From: Coriaria nepalensis
Lineage: Eukaryota > Streptophyta > Magnoliopsida > Cucurbitales > Coriariaceae
Assembly (NCBI GenBank): GCA_027186245.1
Contig: CP114489.1
Coordinates: forward strand, 5,029,501-5,093,500
DNA: 64,000 nucleotides
Reading direction: 5' to 3'
Under the pieces are notes generated by a model. The model was not told where the DNA came from and did not search any database. It saw nothing but the letters and a program-made list of their open reading frames with translations. This document shows, piece by piece, positions 34,388 to 46,799 of this stretch. Made by a program: the position numbers and the translations under genes. How positions within the stretch are numbered: the first letter of the stretch is position 1; every line of letters begins with the position of its first letter.

Positions 34388-34419
<32 letters not shown>

Positions 34420-36149
34420 GAGGAGATTAAGGTTTGAGAATTTAGCTAAATTACTACTTGACGGTGCCTTCTTCTTTTTAATCACTATGATTGTGTATTG
34501 GCTAAAAAACAAAAATCACTGTGATTGTGTATGATTTTGTTGTCTCCTATCATAACTTTTGCACAGGATTTATATCATAAGATAGAATAAATAGTGGTTT
34601 AAAGTCTTGATGAGATTTTCAATAATTATAATATATATATATATATGTTAAATTTTAAAAATATATTTTATTAAATTTATAAAAATATTTAAAATTTTAA
34701 AAATAAAATAAAATAATTAATGGATATAATTTATTAAAGTAATTTTTTAAATAAAATAAATGATATAATTTTTATAAAAATATATTTTAGATCAAAAATA
34801 TCATAAATTTTAATTTGATTTATAAATTTGATTGATCACGAGTCACTTCTCCCAACTTGCCCAAAAGATAAATTGATTCCACAATCAAATAAATTATTAG
34901 AGAGAAAATTAGGATGAATATGTAGATCAAATATTTAAAAAACGCCAAATAAAAAGTGTTAAAAAAAAAAAAAACGGAATGACTTTTGTTTTCATTTATA
35001 TATACTTTATTTCTATTTATTTTATTTTTAATAATCTAATTTCATCATACAAAAAATCTATTCATATAAAATATTTTCCCAAAAAAAAAAAAAAAAAACA
35101 CCATATCCATGGATAAAGATGCCCATCTTTCCAGATCCCAATGCCCTACTTCATTTGGCTAACTTTTATTTTTTCCTTTAGACGAACTTAACTTTACACT
35201 AATGTTTTTTTTCCCCTTCTAGTTTTTCATAAATAATTTGGGTCAAAACTTTTAAGAAAACTGAAGTACTTTGGTTTGGTCAAAGATTTTGGGTGAATCC
35301 AAGAACGACACGAAAGGTACTTGCATTCCATTTATAGATGGATTTTATTAATAAGTTAATTAGCTTCTGGTTGTGGAAAGTAATACATAGTTTATACTGT
35401 ACTACACTGGTATGATTATGCTTTCGCATAAGACAAAGGGACAAACTAATGAGCAATAGACTGTCACAGAAAAACTAGTCAAATGGCATAATCATTATCC
35501 GTTGGTTAAGGTTAGAATTAGACATAATCATGATTAGCAAAACAATATGATGTCAAAGAACATTATTATTAAGACAATCCAACTTTTTTTTTTTTGCCCT
35601 GAAGAATACAAGTGAGTTTAGGGTTGAGTATGAGATCTGATATTAGTATATTTGATCCGATGCTCTTGAATAATTAGAAATTTCGATCGGATCTGATAGG
35701 CCGGTAGATCACAGTGGGCCAAGGAATCAATGGCTTAGTGATTACGTGGTTTGATTGCATGGACGCATGCATGCAATTCCTTAATATTATCATTCTTAGA
35801 TTTATTTATCATTAATATCTAATGGCATTATCTCCTTAGTCATTAGTTATCTAGTGGTATCTAATAGTTTCTTCTAAGTTATCGTTTTCCTTTTTATTAG
35901 CATCAGGTTGTTTGGCTTTTGCTGTAGTAACGCAGACCACATTAGTAATTGTTATGTTTCTTAGAATCAAAATTTTGTGAGGGTTTTTTTTTAAAATAAT
36001 TGAATTTTTTGATTGAGGTTAAAAAATAGATTAATTTGTTTGTTACTTATTTGGTAAATTGTTTATTAAAGATTTATTATGACTCTCTCTCTTATTTCGC
36101 TCGCGATCACATTCGCTCGCAATTGTGATCTTAAGGTTTTTTTACTCTT
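33421..36149. other. AT-rich gene-free DNA with homopolymer runs
   Basis: No gene recognised. Notable simple sequences are an AAATT run (33491-33516), a TA run (about 33620-33641) and a T tract at 34391-34419. Confidence 0.5.
34391..34419. repeat. Poly-T tract, 29 bases
   Basis: An uninterrupted run of 29 T. It may be the reverse of a poly-A tail of an old retroposed sequence, but no retroposed gene was recognised beside it. Length may be unreliable in the assembly. Confidence 0.85.
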
Positions 36150-36633
36150 TGGCAATTCTTGCTCTTTCTTCTGTAATTAATCTGTGATGTTGGTTTGTTA
36201 TTTTCTCTGATCATTCTTGAGTTCTATATTTGTATCTAGAGGTTTTAATCTTACTTGAGTTTGTCATGCTTCTTTCTCTATGTGGTATAGATCTATTATG
36301 TTTTTAGGATTTATGCATGTTTATAGAATCATGTTCTATATTTGATTGAGAGAAGTTTTAGAGCTTTACCTTAGTTCTTGGTGTCTATCACAGTGTTATG
36401 GTACTAATTGGTCTAAGCCTAAATCTGGTTAAGCCTATATATATGAATCTGTGAGGTTTTTGTAATCCATATTATTTTTCTATCTAATGAAGTATATTAT
36501 GTAATTCTTGAAATTTTGAATATATAGTATTTATGTTTGCTCTAAGTCTAAATATTGTATTATTGATTTTATAGATTGAAGATTTTATACATAATTCATG
36601 TTGTATATTGATTAACATGTTGTATATAATTGT
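36150..36633 (+). repeat. Probable 5' LTR and leader of a copia element
   Basis: The segment ends just before a primer-binding site and contains a TATA-like CTATATATATG (about 36436-36446) at LTR-like spacing. The left border is a guess because no partner LTR was found. Confidence 0.45.
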
Positions 36634-36638
36634 AATAG

Positions 36639-36650
36639 TGGTATCAAAGC
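36639..36650 (+). other. Copia primer-binding site
   Basis: TGGTATCAAAGC differs by one base from the initiator-tRNA-Met complement TGGTATCAGAGC used by copia elements. It lies 398 bases upstream of the gag start. Confidence 0.75.
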
Positions 36651-37047
36651 TTGTTTTAAATGCATGATATGTGATTGTTCTTCTTGTATGAATCGATCTG
36701 TGAACATGTTATATTCATTAATCCTTGAATATAAATACTTGTTCTACTGTGATTTTGTGAATATGAAAAGCTATTATGAAAATTTTATTTTCTTAATAAT
36801 ATTGTTCATAAATCTTTAATTGTGAATTGAACTCTCTTATTGGCTTATCTAATTTCAATCTCTGATAAGTTAGGGTTTTTTATGTACTGGTTTAATTCTA
36901 TTGATTAATTCATAGGAAAACTATATATAGAGTGATTATTTTTTAAATAATCTGAGTTTTTTTTAGAAACAACTTTGTTTTTCAAATCTGTATTTCTCCT
37001 TGTTTATCAAATACTGTCTACTCTATTCCAAATAAGAAAGAGCATCC

Positions 37048-37910
37048 ATGAGTAACCATATAGAGATCGTAAGTTTCAATGGAAAAGTTGATTTTGGAAT
37101 TTGGTGTAAAAAGATGAAAGCTTTTCTTTCTCATCATAAAGTGCTTAGAGCACTTCAAAAAGATGAAAAGAAATGGCCAAAGACCTCACTGGCCAGAAAA
37201 GAGGAAATTGATGAGGAAGATTATAACCTCATTATACTAAATTTTTCTAACAACATCATAAGGAAGATAGATGGGAATGACACTCCTCTTGCCTTATAAG
37301 GTAAGTTACTTTCTAAAATTCTCTATACAAGCTGCTCTTAATCTAGCTTTTTTAAATGGTGCATTATTTTCATAGAAAATGAATATGTATAAAAATCTAG
37401 GGGAAAAATTAAATGAATTTTTGAAAATGAACTTAGTGCTTAAGGGAACTGGTAAGGATTTAGATAAAACCAGTCAAGCCATGATTTTTTTAAGATCCTT
37501 ACCCAATGATTATTTGGTAGTTAAGAATTTCTGGAAATATATTGGTCAAGAACCGAATTTGAAAATTGTTGTGAATGCTTTAAAGGCTAGGGAGCTAAAA
37601 CCAAATCAACTTAAGAGAAATAACTCAAACATGTTTGTAAAAGGAAAATCAGAGAAGAAAAAGAACCCTAATTTTGTTAGACAATTAAAAAAAAATAAGT
37701 TTAACAAAAAGAAGCATCTAGTGAAACTATAAAATATGAAATCTTGTCATAATAATGTAGAAGGTAATGTAATTGGAACTAGTAACACTGTGTCTTATTC
37801 TGAAATTTTAAATGTCTCTAATACTATTATAATAAATGAATGGATCCTTAATTCAGATTGTTACTTTTACATGAGTCTAAACAATGATGGGTTTAGTGAT
37901 TTTAGAGATT
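37048..37910 (+). pseudogene. Copia gag and protease remnant
   Basis: The first part (37048-37299) reads SFNGKVDFGIWCKKMKAFLS, the 'F.GK.DF..W..KMKA.L' start of copia gag. A second open part (37379-37732) carries ARELKPNQLKR and a lysine-rich tail without a full CCHC zinc knuckle. Near 37836-37910 comes EWILNSDCYFYMSLNNDGFS, a decayed protease whose 'WILDSGCSFHM' motif has lost the catalytic aspartate-serine-glycine. Between the two gag parts the frame is broken. No integrase or reverse transcriptase follows. It is dead. Confidence 0.85.
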
Positions 37911-40900
37911 AGAAGAATGTATTCTCTATATGGATAATAATCATGTTTGTAAAAATAAAGAACATATTATACATATATAATAAGATTTTTTCAGATGTCA
38001 ATGAACATGCTTCATTTATTACATAATATATTATCGGCCACATAAATTTATGAACTTTAGTTTTAAATCACCCACTAAAAACTCGAACGAGAGAGCAATG
38101 ACTCATTCATTACTAAGAAAATTAAAGAAAATGGTAAAAACTTGGCAACTTGTACAAGACATGCAGGTGTAGTGAAAAAGTATTTATAGATTCATGTTTT
38201 TGTTCATGCATCCATGTGCTTAGCAAGAAGGTACGTGCCTAATTGACCAACAAATATATATATATATATATATTGGAAAAGGATCCTTTCCCATGATAGG
38301 CGGCGGTCGAAAATAGATCGAGTTTAGGTATATCGAACATGTGCTTTAGATTGGACGAAACAAAACCCGTCTAAGAAATGAAGTCTCAGAAGGTGGAGGT
38401 GCCTATCAGTGTAAGGTAGAGCAAAATGGAAGGAGCACTAAGATAATAATTTGTACACTAACCACCGGGTAATACACTTAAAGTAAAAATATGATTTATC
38501 TTCTAATAAGGTAATATAAATACTTAAACTATAATTCAATGTAAGGTAGAATCCATTCTCTAGCATATGAGTTTCATCAACTCTAAATATTCTCTTTATT
38601 TAAAAAAAAAAAAAAACTCTAAATACTTTATAATTATGAAATCATCAAAAAAATTAATTTAATTATCGAAAGAAATATGCCGGACATAACTTTAATATTC
38701 CTTTACATTTCTTGCAGGACTTAACTCTCGATTGGATGGACGTATACGTTATAGTTCGGATTACGACACCGGATTTGATCATCAGTAACATATATATAGA
38801 ATGCTATACGGCGGCACTCCACCTTCTCAAAATCATGGTGCCCCCACAAAAATAAATAAATAAAAAATATTATTTTTGTTTTTCTTAATTGCTAAGTAGT
38901 AATTACTAATCAGTGAAATCAACTTTTTATTAAATGATGGTTGTTATAGGTATTAATATCAGTTAATTCGTCTAGGAACCGCCCTGAAGGTATAAATGTG
39001 GGCGCCCCATTATTAAAAAAAAAAAAAAAAAACATAACGAGACAACTAAGTATTTAGATAGGGGGTATTAAATAAATCAATATATTAGTGCGGTTGGTAG
39101 GTCTGTCGCAGAAATGTGAAGTGGAGCAAAAAGGGTAAGAGTTTTGTGATTTTCTTCCACGCGCGTAGAAGGCTAGGTAATCACACGCTATTTCTATTTT
39201 ACTATTCATAGTTCATAGCGTCGTTTTATAGCTCACAAAAAGAGTCGGCCGGCCCCAGGTTAAATACGGACTGAGCCTTTTTTATTTTTTTTATTTTTTT
39301 ACTTTTTTTTTAGTTTGTAAATTTTGGAAGTGTAAATTTTTTGGAATAATTAATTAATTTTATATTTATGTAAGAAATTATTAAAAATTAACATAAAAAT
39401 TATGACCAAAAAATTATGACAGAAAAAGACTAAATTGATAGTCTTAATCTCTTAGAGAGCTAGAGGTATTAATTATTATTTATGAGTAGGTTAACATAAG
39501 AAAAAATAAACTTACAAATAAGTCTCAAGTAACAAGAAAAGAAATAAATGAAACTATGTCGGTTTATATTGTGACGGCTTGGCCCGCGGGCCTAAAACCT
39601 AGACCCGGACCATGCTTGACTTGGGATGTGTCTAGGTGTGCCGAACCGATTTGGCTAATTTTGACAACTTTATGTCATTAGTCTTATTTTTAATATTACT
39701 CTTAAGTTTAAATATTTTTTTTTTATATTTTTTATATTAGTTTAAGGGGAGAAAAATGAAGAAAAAGAAAGTTGAAAGCAAAATCAATATAAATATTTTA
39801 TTTTTCTCGCCAAAAAATTTGTTTAATTGTTTACGATTTAGTCTTAGAATTGAGTTTTCTTATTTTATAATATTGCCCCAACATTTTTTATACTTTACTT
39901 CTCCGTCCACTTACTGTAGCAACCTATACCCAAAACTCCTCTCACGCCTCTCCTATGCCCCCATTATTAAATCTTATGAGAAAATTTTGAGTGAATTTTA
40001 ATTAAGGTGAAATAATTCATCTTAAACACACACAAAATAATATGATATATAATATAACAATACGAAATTAATATATATAATAAAGATTAATCAGTCTACA
40101 ATAAGATATACTTAAGAAAAATGATCATATATTATAATTCTATTCTTCTCTCCAAATCTGTTAATAATATGAAAAAAATGTTAAGTTTGATAATAAATGT
40201 GGTCATTAGATCAAATAGATTATAAACATAGGTTGATCAAATTTCATTTGATACCTGTCGGATATGCTGTTGTTTTTGTTTTTGTTGTTGTTTTTGTTTT
40301 GGTTTTGTTTTTTTCATATACATTGGCATCGATTCACCAAGTTATGAGATATATGTCTTACGGAAGGCCAATGCTTAGATACTATACATCACATGCTGCT
40401 AGATTTAAAGTGTTTTGATGACAAATCTTGTATGTAACAGCTAACGAGGATGTCAACATGCATGACGTGTTCACATCGTTTAATCTCTCATTTTCTCTTA
40501 ATATTCATCTCTTTTTCTTTTGCATTTAATATATTTTCTCTCATTTAATAAATTAATATATCTTTATTATATTTATACATTTAAATCTAATTATGAAACA
40601 AAATGAAATATTTTAAAAATAAAAAATGAAAATAAATTTAAATAATAAAAATTATTTCTAAAATAAATATTTTTAACTCTTATAATCGCCTATGCTTATA
40701 TTTACATGTCCCCGATTCCACCGTTCGGACTCACCTCATCAACCTCGGTTTTTGTTGAGTGAACCCTCTTTAAGGTTTTGATTACGCACGCTAGCTTCAC
40801 TAGATGATGATGTATATCAAGATTTCCTATCGAGTCAAAGCGATTAAGATCTACTAATGGTGTCCCACCTTCGCTAATTATTCTTTCTTTAAAAGGTTGT

Positions 40901-41280
40901 AATTAACTTTTATCACCACTAAACATAATAAAGGGATATATCTTATTCATGCGTTGAAATCAGAACTGGTTTTCAATTATTATAGAAAAATAACTAAAGA
41001 ATTGATCTATAAAATATTTATGAAAAATATAAAATAAACAAAAACTAAGAAAGAAGATGGAGAATCATGATGATTTCACGTTAATTTAATTAAATTAAAT
41101 AAATATGATATATTTTTATTGATAAATTAAACTTAATCTTGAATTACTTAAATATTTATCGTAATCTTCTTTCATTCTCTTTTGGATTATTCAACTTCTG
41201 CAACTGTAATTATAATAATTTTTTAAATATGAACACATTTTTGAAATGCTTAAAATACAACTCTACTTGTTTAGGATTCT
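37911..41280. other. Gene-free DNA with a hAT-like terminal motif
   Basis: No genes. At 39240-39280 (GTCGGCCGGCCCC) and 39565-39672 (GGCTTGGCCCGCGGGCC, ending TTTTGACAAC) GC-rich palindromic stretches resemble termini of hAT-type transposons. Paired ends and an 8-base duplication were not confirmed. Around 40270-40312 is a TTTTTG-rich simple repeat. Confidence 0.35.
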
Positions 41281-41800
41281 TTTCAAAAAAAATTCTTATT
41301 GATTTGGAATCTGGCTGCCAATCCACCCCACAGCACAGCACAGCACAGCAAGAACAGATTAGGCTTGCCTTGAGAGAGGCGCAGAGTCAAGTCTGGGTCT
41401 GCTTTTTTTAATATGAGAACTCAACCTTTTCCTATTTTTAGACAAAAATGGTTTCCCTTTTAAGTACAGAGATTCGGTTTTTGTGCTTCTAGCTTTATCC
41501 GGCATTTGGCAACCAAAACGAGTGGGGACGCGCGTGGTGGGGCTCTCTCTTTTGTGAACCAGCCAAAACCCAATTGGGCATTGAGTTGTAACCCGTTTTG
41601 TCCGGGTTATTAAGCTACTCCTATTCGTACTACTGACTGACCATATCATTATTATAAACCCCACCCCTCCTCTCTCTCCTCTATCTCTCTCGGCCTTGGT
41701 TTTTGAGTGCCGGGCAATTGATGACCTCTGATAAAGACCTGCCCAGGCTGCCCCTCTCTTTTTTTTTCTTTTGTTTTTCATTATTTACTCTCTCACTTTT
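41281..41800. other. Second promoter-like island in the gene desert
   Basis: GC content rises here. A CAGCA pentamer repeat occupies 41331-41350. A TATA-like ATTATAAACCCC lies near 41650-41661 and is followed by a CT-rich leader-like stretch (41665-41695). No exon follows downstream on the plus strand. It looks like a plant core promoter plus leader without a recognisable gene. Confidence 0.35.
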
Positions 41801-42794
41801 GTCCGTACCTCACTCTCTTTTACCTTTTTACCCTTTCATTCTGATTATGTATGTATATTATGATACTAAGGAATAATTATAAACACGATCACTCCCTAAT
41901 CTTGTAACAAAAAGATGTCGCGGAAGAAATAGTTTTTAGTATTACATCTCTAAATTTTAAATATAAATAAGTGCTTTTAAATCAATTTATATTTGTTTGA
42001 TATTACATATTAAATACATATAATTATATAAAGATTAGTTTATCTTAGCAATATTTAACTAGATCTATAAAAATTAACTCTTCTGCCCAAACTTAATTTA
42101 ATTGATTAACTTTATAAAACATTTCAAATTCTACTAATAAATACTCTATTTTTATTTGTATGTTTATTTTTAGTTTGTTTGATTACATATAAATAAAAAA
42201 TATGAAACATCGAAGAGATCTATAATATTAAATAAAATAATAGTTAGATTTAATTTTTAAAAAAATAATGTTCTACTGGATAAGAAACCTTGTATTATGA
42301 TAGGCTCAAAGTTGGCTTTATAAATTATTTTATATCCAAAAAAAATAAAAAATAAAAATTTTCTAAACTATTAAATTAATAATAACTTATGAAATGGTCA
42401 ATTTTTCTACTTTATCATTAACCTAGTAGTGGAGTCAGGGTATAGTGGGAGGGAGAAATGATTTGAGGTTATAATAAAGATATGTTATCCAATAAATAAA
42501 ATATATTTTGATTTTTAAAAAAATTGTTAGAGTTAAGAGGTTAATGAATTTTAGACCCCTTGTTTAGGGTGTAATTTAAAAAAAGAAAAAAAAAATTAAT
42601 CAAATGGCGCATATTCTGGATATGGCGTATATTCTAAATATGACATATTCTGTGGACTGTAAGATTAACAAAATATGAAGCTAATAAGTAGAATGCTCAG
42701 GTTGAGCAAGATGAGGGAATAATTGTTGGGTTAAGTTGTAATCTAAGAAGGAAACTAAACAAAATTGAAAATCCAAAAAAGAAGAAAGAAAATT
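41801..42794. other. AT-rich gene-free DNA
   Basis: Nothing recognised apart from short A/T runs. Confidence 0.5.
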
Positions 42795-43080
42795 CGGTCT
42801 GGACCGGGAACTCAAATCGATAGACATTATATTAGGTCTCAGTCTGAGAAGGAAGAAAGAGTTTTTGGTATAGATCGGGAACTCAGACCGAGAGACATTA
42901 TATTAGGTCTCGGTCTAGGAAGGAAGAAAAAGTCCTTGGTTTGGATCGGGAACTCGACCGAGAGGCATTATATTAGATCTCGGTATAGGAAGGAAGAAAA
43001 AGTTCTCAGTCTGGGTCGGAAACTCAGACCCAGAGACATTATATTAGGTCTCGGTCTGGAAATGAAGAAAAAAGTGGAAC
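42795..43080 (+). repeat. Minisatellite of about 61-71 bp, four copies, each with a hairpin
   Basis: Four tandem units share the order GG(A/T)(C/T)CGGGAACTC, GACATTATATTAGGTCTC, GGAAGGAAGAAA. The GACATTA anchors start at 42833, 42894, 42964 and 43035. In the second unit AGACCGAGA (42885-42893) and TCTCGGTCT (42908-42916) form a perfect 9-bp stem with a 14-base loop, and the other units keep most of it. The array happens to leave a 108-codon frame open, but that frame is itself repetitive and is not taken as a gene. Confidence 0.9.
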
Positions 43081-44580
43081 TAGATTCCTAAAAATAAATG
43101 AGAAATGCTTAGTGAGACAAATCAACTAAATAGAAAAGTTTATAGAAAGTTAAGATTTTATTAAACTAAGTTACTTTCTTAATTGTATAAGCAAACAACA
43201 GACTCAATGTTCGTGAACTACACAATCCTTAAAGGAAAGCTTGGAATCCAGGTAAATACAAATCTCACCTAGAACATGAAAATTATTTTTGAAACGCGAT
43301 GAGTTGTATTTTAATGATTGTATGGTTACTCATATATGAATTAATTTATAGTCATTAAATGATTGATTTTTATGAGTGCTAAAGTTGTTATAGTCATTGT
43401 TATAATCACTATTATAGTCGTTGTTATAAAAAATTTTGAACAATATATGCACTCATAAGCATCATGGCAATTTACCTCACATTTCATGTTGAGAAATTAA
43501 GAGGTGCATGAAATAAAAAGAAATGAGATAAAGTAAGATGTGTCATACCAACCCTCGAAGGAAGGGCATGAGACTCAATGAAGAGGGGCTTATGATGATG
43601 CATGCACGGAGCATGAAAATGAAAGGACTATGGTTAAGTTTGTACTAGGTTGCTTCCTCGGCTTTCCCTTGATCGAGCGTTCAACTAGTACGTGCTAGGC
43701 ATGGTGTTCTGAAAGCATGTGATGAGTATTGTTTTAATGAAATTAAAAAAAGTGATATTTTTCTATATAATTATTTTGAATGTATTATTATTGAATGATA
43801 TGTATAAATATCATAAAATTTCAAATTCATTCATGTAACTATAATATTGTATTGGTACAAGAGTATTAAGATTATAGATAATAAATTATCTGCAATATAT
43901 TAAAGTATGAAATCTTTAGTTAATGGTGCAATAGATAATTCAGTGGAGATACTTTATATAATTGGATTATATAGGACATGACTCGATATGAATTAATTTT
44001 TTATTAAAATATCATTGCCATAAAGAATTTTATTCATATCAATAGATGATCATATGCAGATCAATATAAATATGAGTATTCATGAACTCCTGTTTATGTC
44101 AATTAGATCTTTTGATTCACTCGTCATGGTTTGTTTGTAAAACATGCTAAAGACTTTTATTTTGGAGATTCATTGGTATTAATAGTTGGGAACGTGATTT
44201 ACAGATATGAAATCCAAACTTTTTTTTTATAAAAGATTGTAATTTTGAGGGTTAATTCTTGAATTAAATGGTTTTGAGCTCAAATTTATAATTAAGTTAT
44301 AAATTGATAATTTACTAGTAAATTAATAATACTTAAAGATAAAGAGATAAGTAAAAAGTAAAATAGTAATTTTGACCAACTCTAATTATGAATCAATTAT
44401 TGGAGGATTAGATTGCATATAATGATACTATCAATGAACTACTAGAGATTGCTTAGTAATATGTTTTATAATTGCAAGAGTGCAAACTCATTTTTTAGTG
44501 AAATAATATTAAGACTAATAAATTAGATTAATTAGATTAAATAGATTAAAGAGTTTTAATTCTAAGTTTAATGTTTTAAG
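43081..44580. other. AT-rich gene-free DNA
   Basis: No gene or recognised element. A few less AT-rich bases at 43550-43700 have no coding signal. Confidence 0.45.
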
Positions 44581-44660
44581 TTTGGATTTAAGATTTTAAG
44601 TTTTGGTTTACGGTTCTAAGTTTAGATTTAAGATTTTAAGTTTTGGTTTATGATTTTAAG
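44581..44660 (+). repeat. 40-bp direct repeat of TTTAAG-rich, telomere-like DNA
   Basis: Two head-to-tail 40-base copies (44581-44620 and 44621-44660) share TTTAAGATTTTAAGTTTTGG, and looser copies extend on both sides (about 44540-44725, including TTTAGGTTTTTAAGG). The words resemble decayed plant telomere repeats (TTTAGGG), but perfect telomere units are absent. Confidence 0.7.
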
Positions 44661-45249
44661 TTTAGGTTTTTAAGGTTTATATTTAGTATTTAAGTATAAA
44701 ATATAAAGTTTTAAGTTTTAAGTTTAAAAAGAAAAAATACACCTACTATTCCATATCAAAATCATGATTTTGGTATGGAATAAGATTTCGACCTGAACAA
44801 TTCAGACTGAAATCATAATTTTTTTTTTTTTTTTCAGACCGACATTCTTTGTTATCCTCCATTAATGGTCATGCGAAAAGAAATCTCTCTTCATTCTTTG
44901 TGTTTCATTATTCTCCAGATTGGCTATTCTCCGGATTGACATTCTTCTATTGAAAAGCTTTTGAAGCCATCGAGATGAAGGGGAAGAAGAAGATAGAGTG
45001 AAGCGAACCTGAAGAAGCCAACGAGCAGCTATCAAGATGGAGGAGAAGAAGAAGAAGTCAGACAATTAAGTCTTTTAACTTTTTTCTTTTATTTTTCTTC
45101 TTTGTTCTTTTTTTAATTTATTTTACTTATTTAATTTTTAAAGCCATATAGTAAAAAATTTAAGAAGATAGTCATTTAACAAAATAAGTGTTGAAATAAG
45201 AGAATTTGATCAAATTATCTCTTTTTTTTCTCATGATTTTCATGTGACA

Positions 45250-45261
45250 TATTATCAGAGC
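45250..45261 (+). other. Degenerate copia primer-binding site
   Basis: TATTATCAGAGC resembles the initiator-tRNA-Met complement TGGTATCAGAGC with mismatches near its start. It sits about 235 bases upstream of a copia gag start, after a stretch ending GTGACA that may be the LTR end. Confidence 0.55.
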
Positions 45262-45495
45262 CTTGCAAAATTCATTTTTTGGTTAGAGTTCTTTTTCTTT
45301 GAAACTTTCTCAAGAAATAAACATCATTCTAATTCTTGTAACTTCCGCAATTCTTTATAATTTTCCCTCGTACCACCACAGGTTTGTTCGTAATCATTCG
45401 AATAATCATTTCTTGATTTTCAAATTATTCTTAAATGTATTCAATCTCTTTTTTTTTTTTTTTGGTTGCTTTTTTAGTTCGATTTTCATTCTTCG

Positions 45496-46799
45496 ATGGC
45501 TACCAGTATGATAGAAACTGCATCTGGAACCACAAGCTCAATTCCAGCTAATCCTGACCTAAGTATCACTTCATAAATCAAAATCTCTACACACATCCCT
45601 CAGATACTTCAGGGAATACCTTTGTTTCACAACTTTTATTACTATTGAAGCAGAGCAATGAAAACTATTATATTTGGAGCCTTTCCAAGAATAAGTTAAG
45701 TTTGTCACTGGTTAGTTTGAATGGCAAAGATGCAATGCCATGATTTTCTTATCGATTTTAAATTGTCTCTAAGGAATTATCTAATGAAGCTGGTTTTGCC
45801 TCAAATGTAAAGTTACTTTCGGACGATCTTAAGAGATATTTGACAAAGTGAATGGTTCACGAATCTATTCGATTTAGAAGGAAATTTTGTTCACCTAAGA
45901 CAACTCCTCTATTGCAACTTATTGCACGAAACTCAAACTTCTATGGGATGAATACTACACCTTAGTCACTCTACCAAACAGTGAATGCACAATTGCAAAT
46001 GATTATTCAAGAATTGACAGGAATTGATTCAATTCTTAATGGGACATAATGAGAGTTACAGTGCTATAAGGAGTAAATCTTGATAGCAAAAGTCCCGAGT
46101 GTGAATACTGCCATTTGCTAGGACATTGAAAACAAACTTGGTACAAATTGGTTGGATATCCTACAGAGTATTAATCAATAAATCAAAATAATTCAAGACT
46201 CAAAATTCCAATAATGACTGCTGCAAATTCCCACGCTTTTCCAACTATGATTGACTCAAGAACAACAAGACCCAATACCAAAGCTTCTTAGCCGTGAGAA
46301 ATCCATTGCATCTATAACACCATCTACAATTTGGATGCAAAATGTAGTAGGTATGGCCAGTCTCTTGAGTCTTAGTAACCAATTTGATTGGATTATTGAT
46401 ACATGAGCCACATGTGACATGACTTTAGATTTCAATTCATTGAACTCACCAATTTCTTCTCCATCTATCATCCATAAATTTTCCAAATGGTCTAAAAACA
46501 CAAGCAACTCACTTAGGTTCTATAAGTATCTCACCAAATATCACCCTGAAAAATGTTCTATATATGCCAACTAATTCAATCTTCTGTCAGTCTCAAAATT
46601 CACAACCGATCATCACTGTCATGTAACATTCTACACTATCTTTTGCATTTTTCAGGACCAATGGATTGAAAATGTGACGCGGATTGGTAGAATGCTTAAT
46701 GGACTCTACTATTTCACCTATCCTTCTACCATCCAATCAGTACATGATATCTTACCATTTTCACAATCACTTAGTTGTATTTTCAACCGTTAGTCTATG
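45496..46799 (+). pseudogene. Copia element, first half: gag and protease
   Basis: Starting MATSMIETASGTTSSIPANP, the sequence follows copia gag through many stops: KLKLLWDEYYTLVTLP, and a CCHC zinc knuckle of the form CEYCHLLGH...W (last cysteine lost, reading WYKLVGYP). The protease segment reads QFDWIIDT(stop)ATCDMT, then NLLSVSKFTTDHHCHVTFYT and GRMLNGLYYFTYPST. It is interrupted near 46800 by repeat copy B, and its second half resumes near 48499. The element is inactive. Confidence 0.85.

Noticed and set aside
34391..34419. Poly-T run as the reversed poly-A tail of a processed pseudogene
   Set aside because: No retroposed coding sequence was recognised on the flank where the gene body should be.
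42765..43091. 108-codon plus-strand open frame
   Set aside because: It is produced by the minisatellite itself, and the translated repeat changes frame between units.
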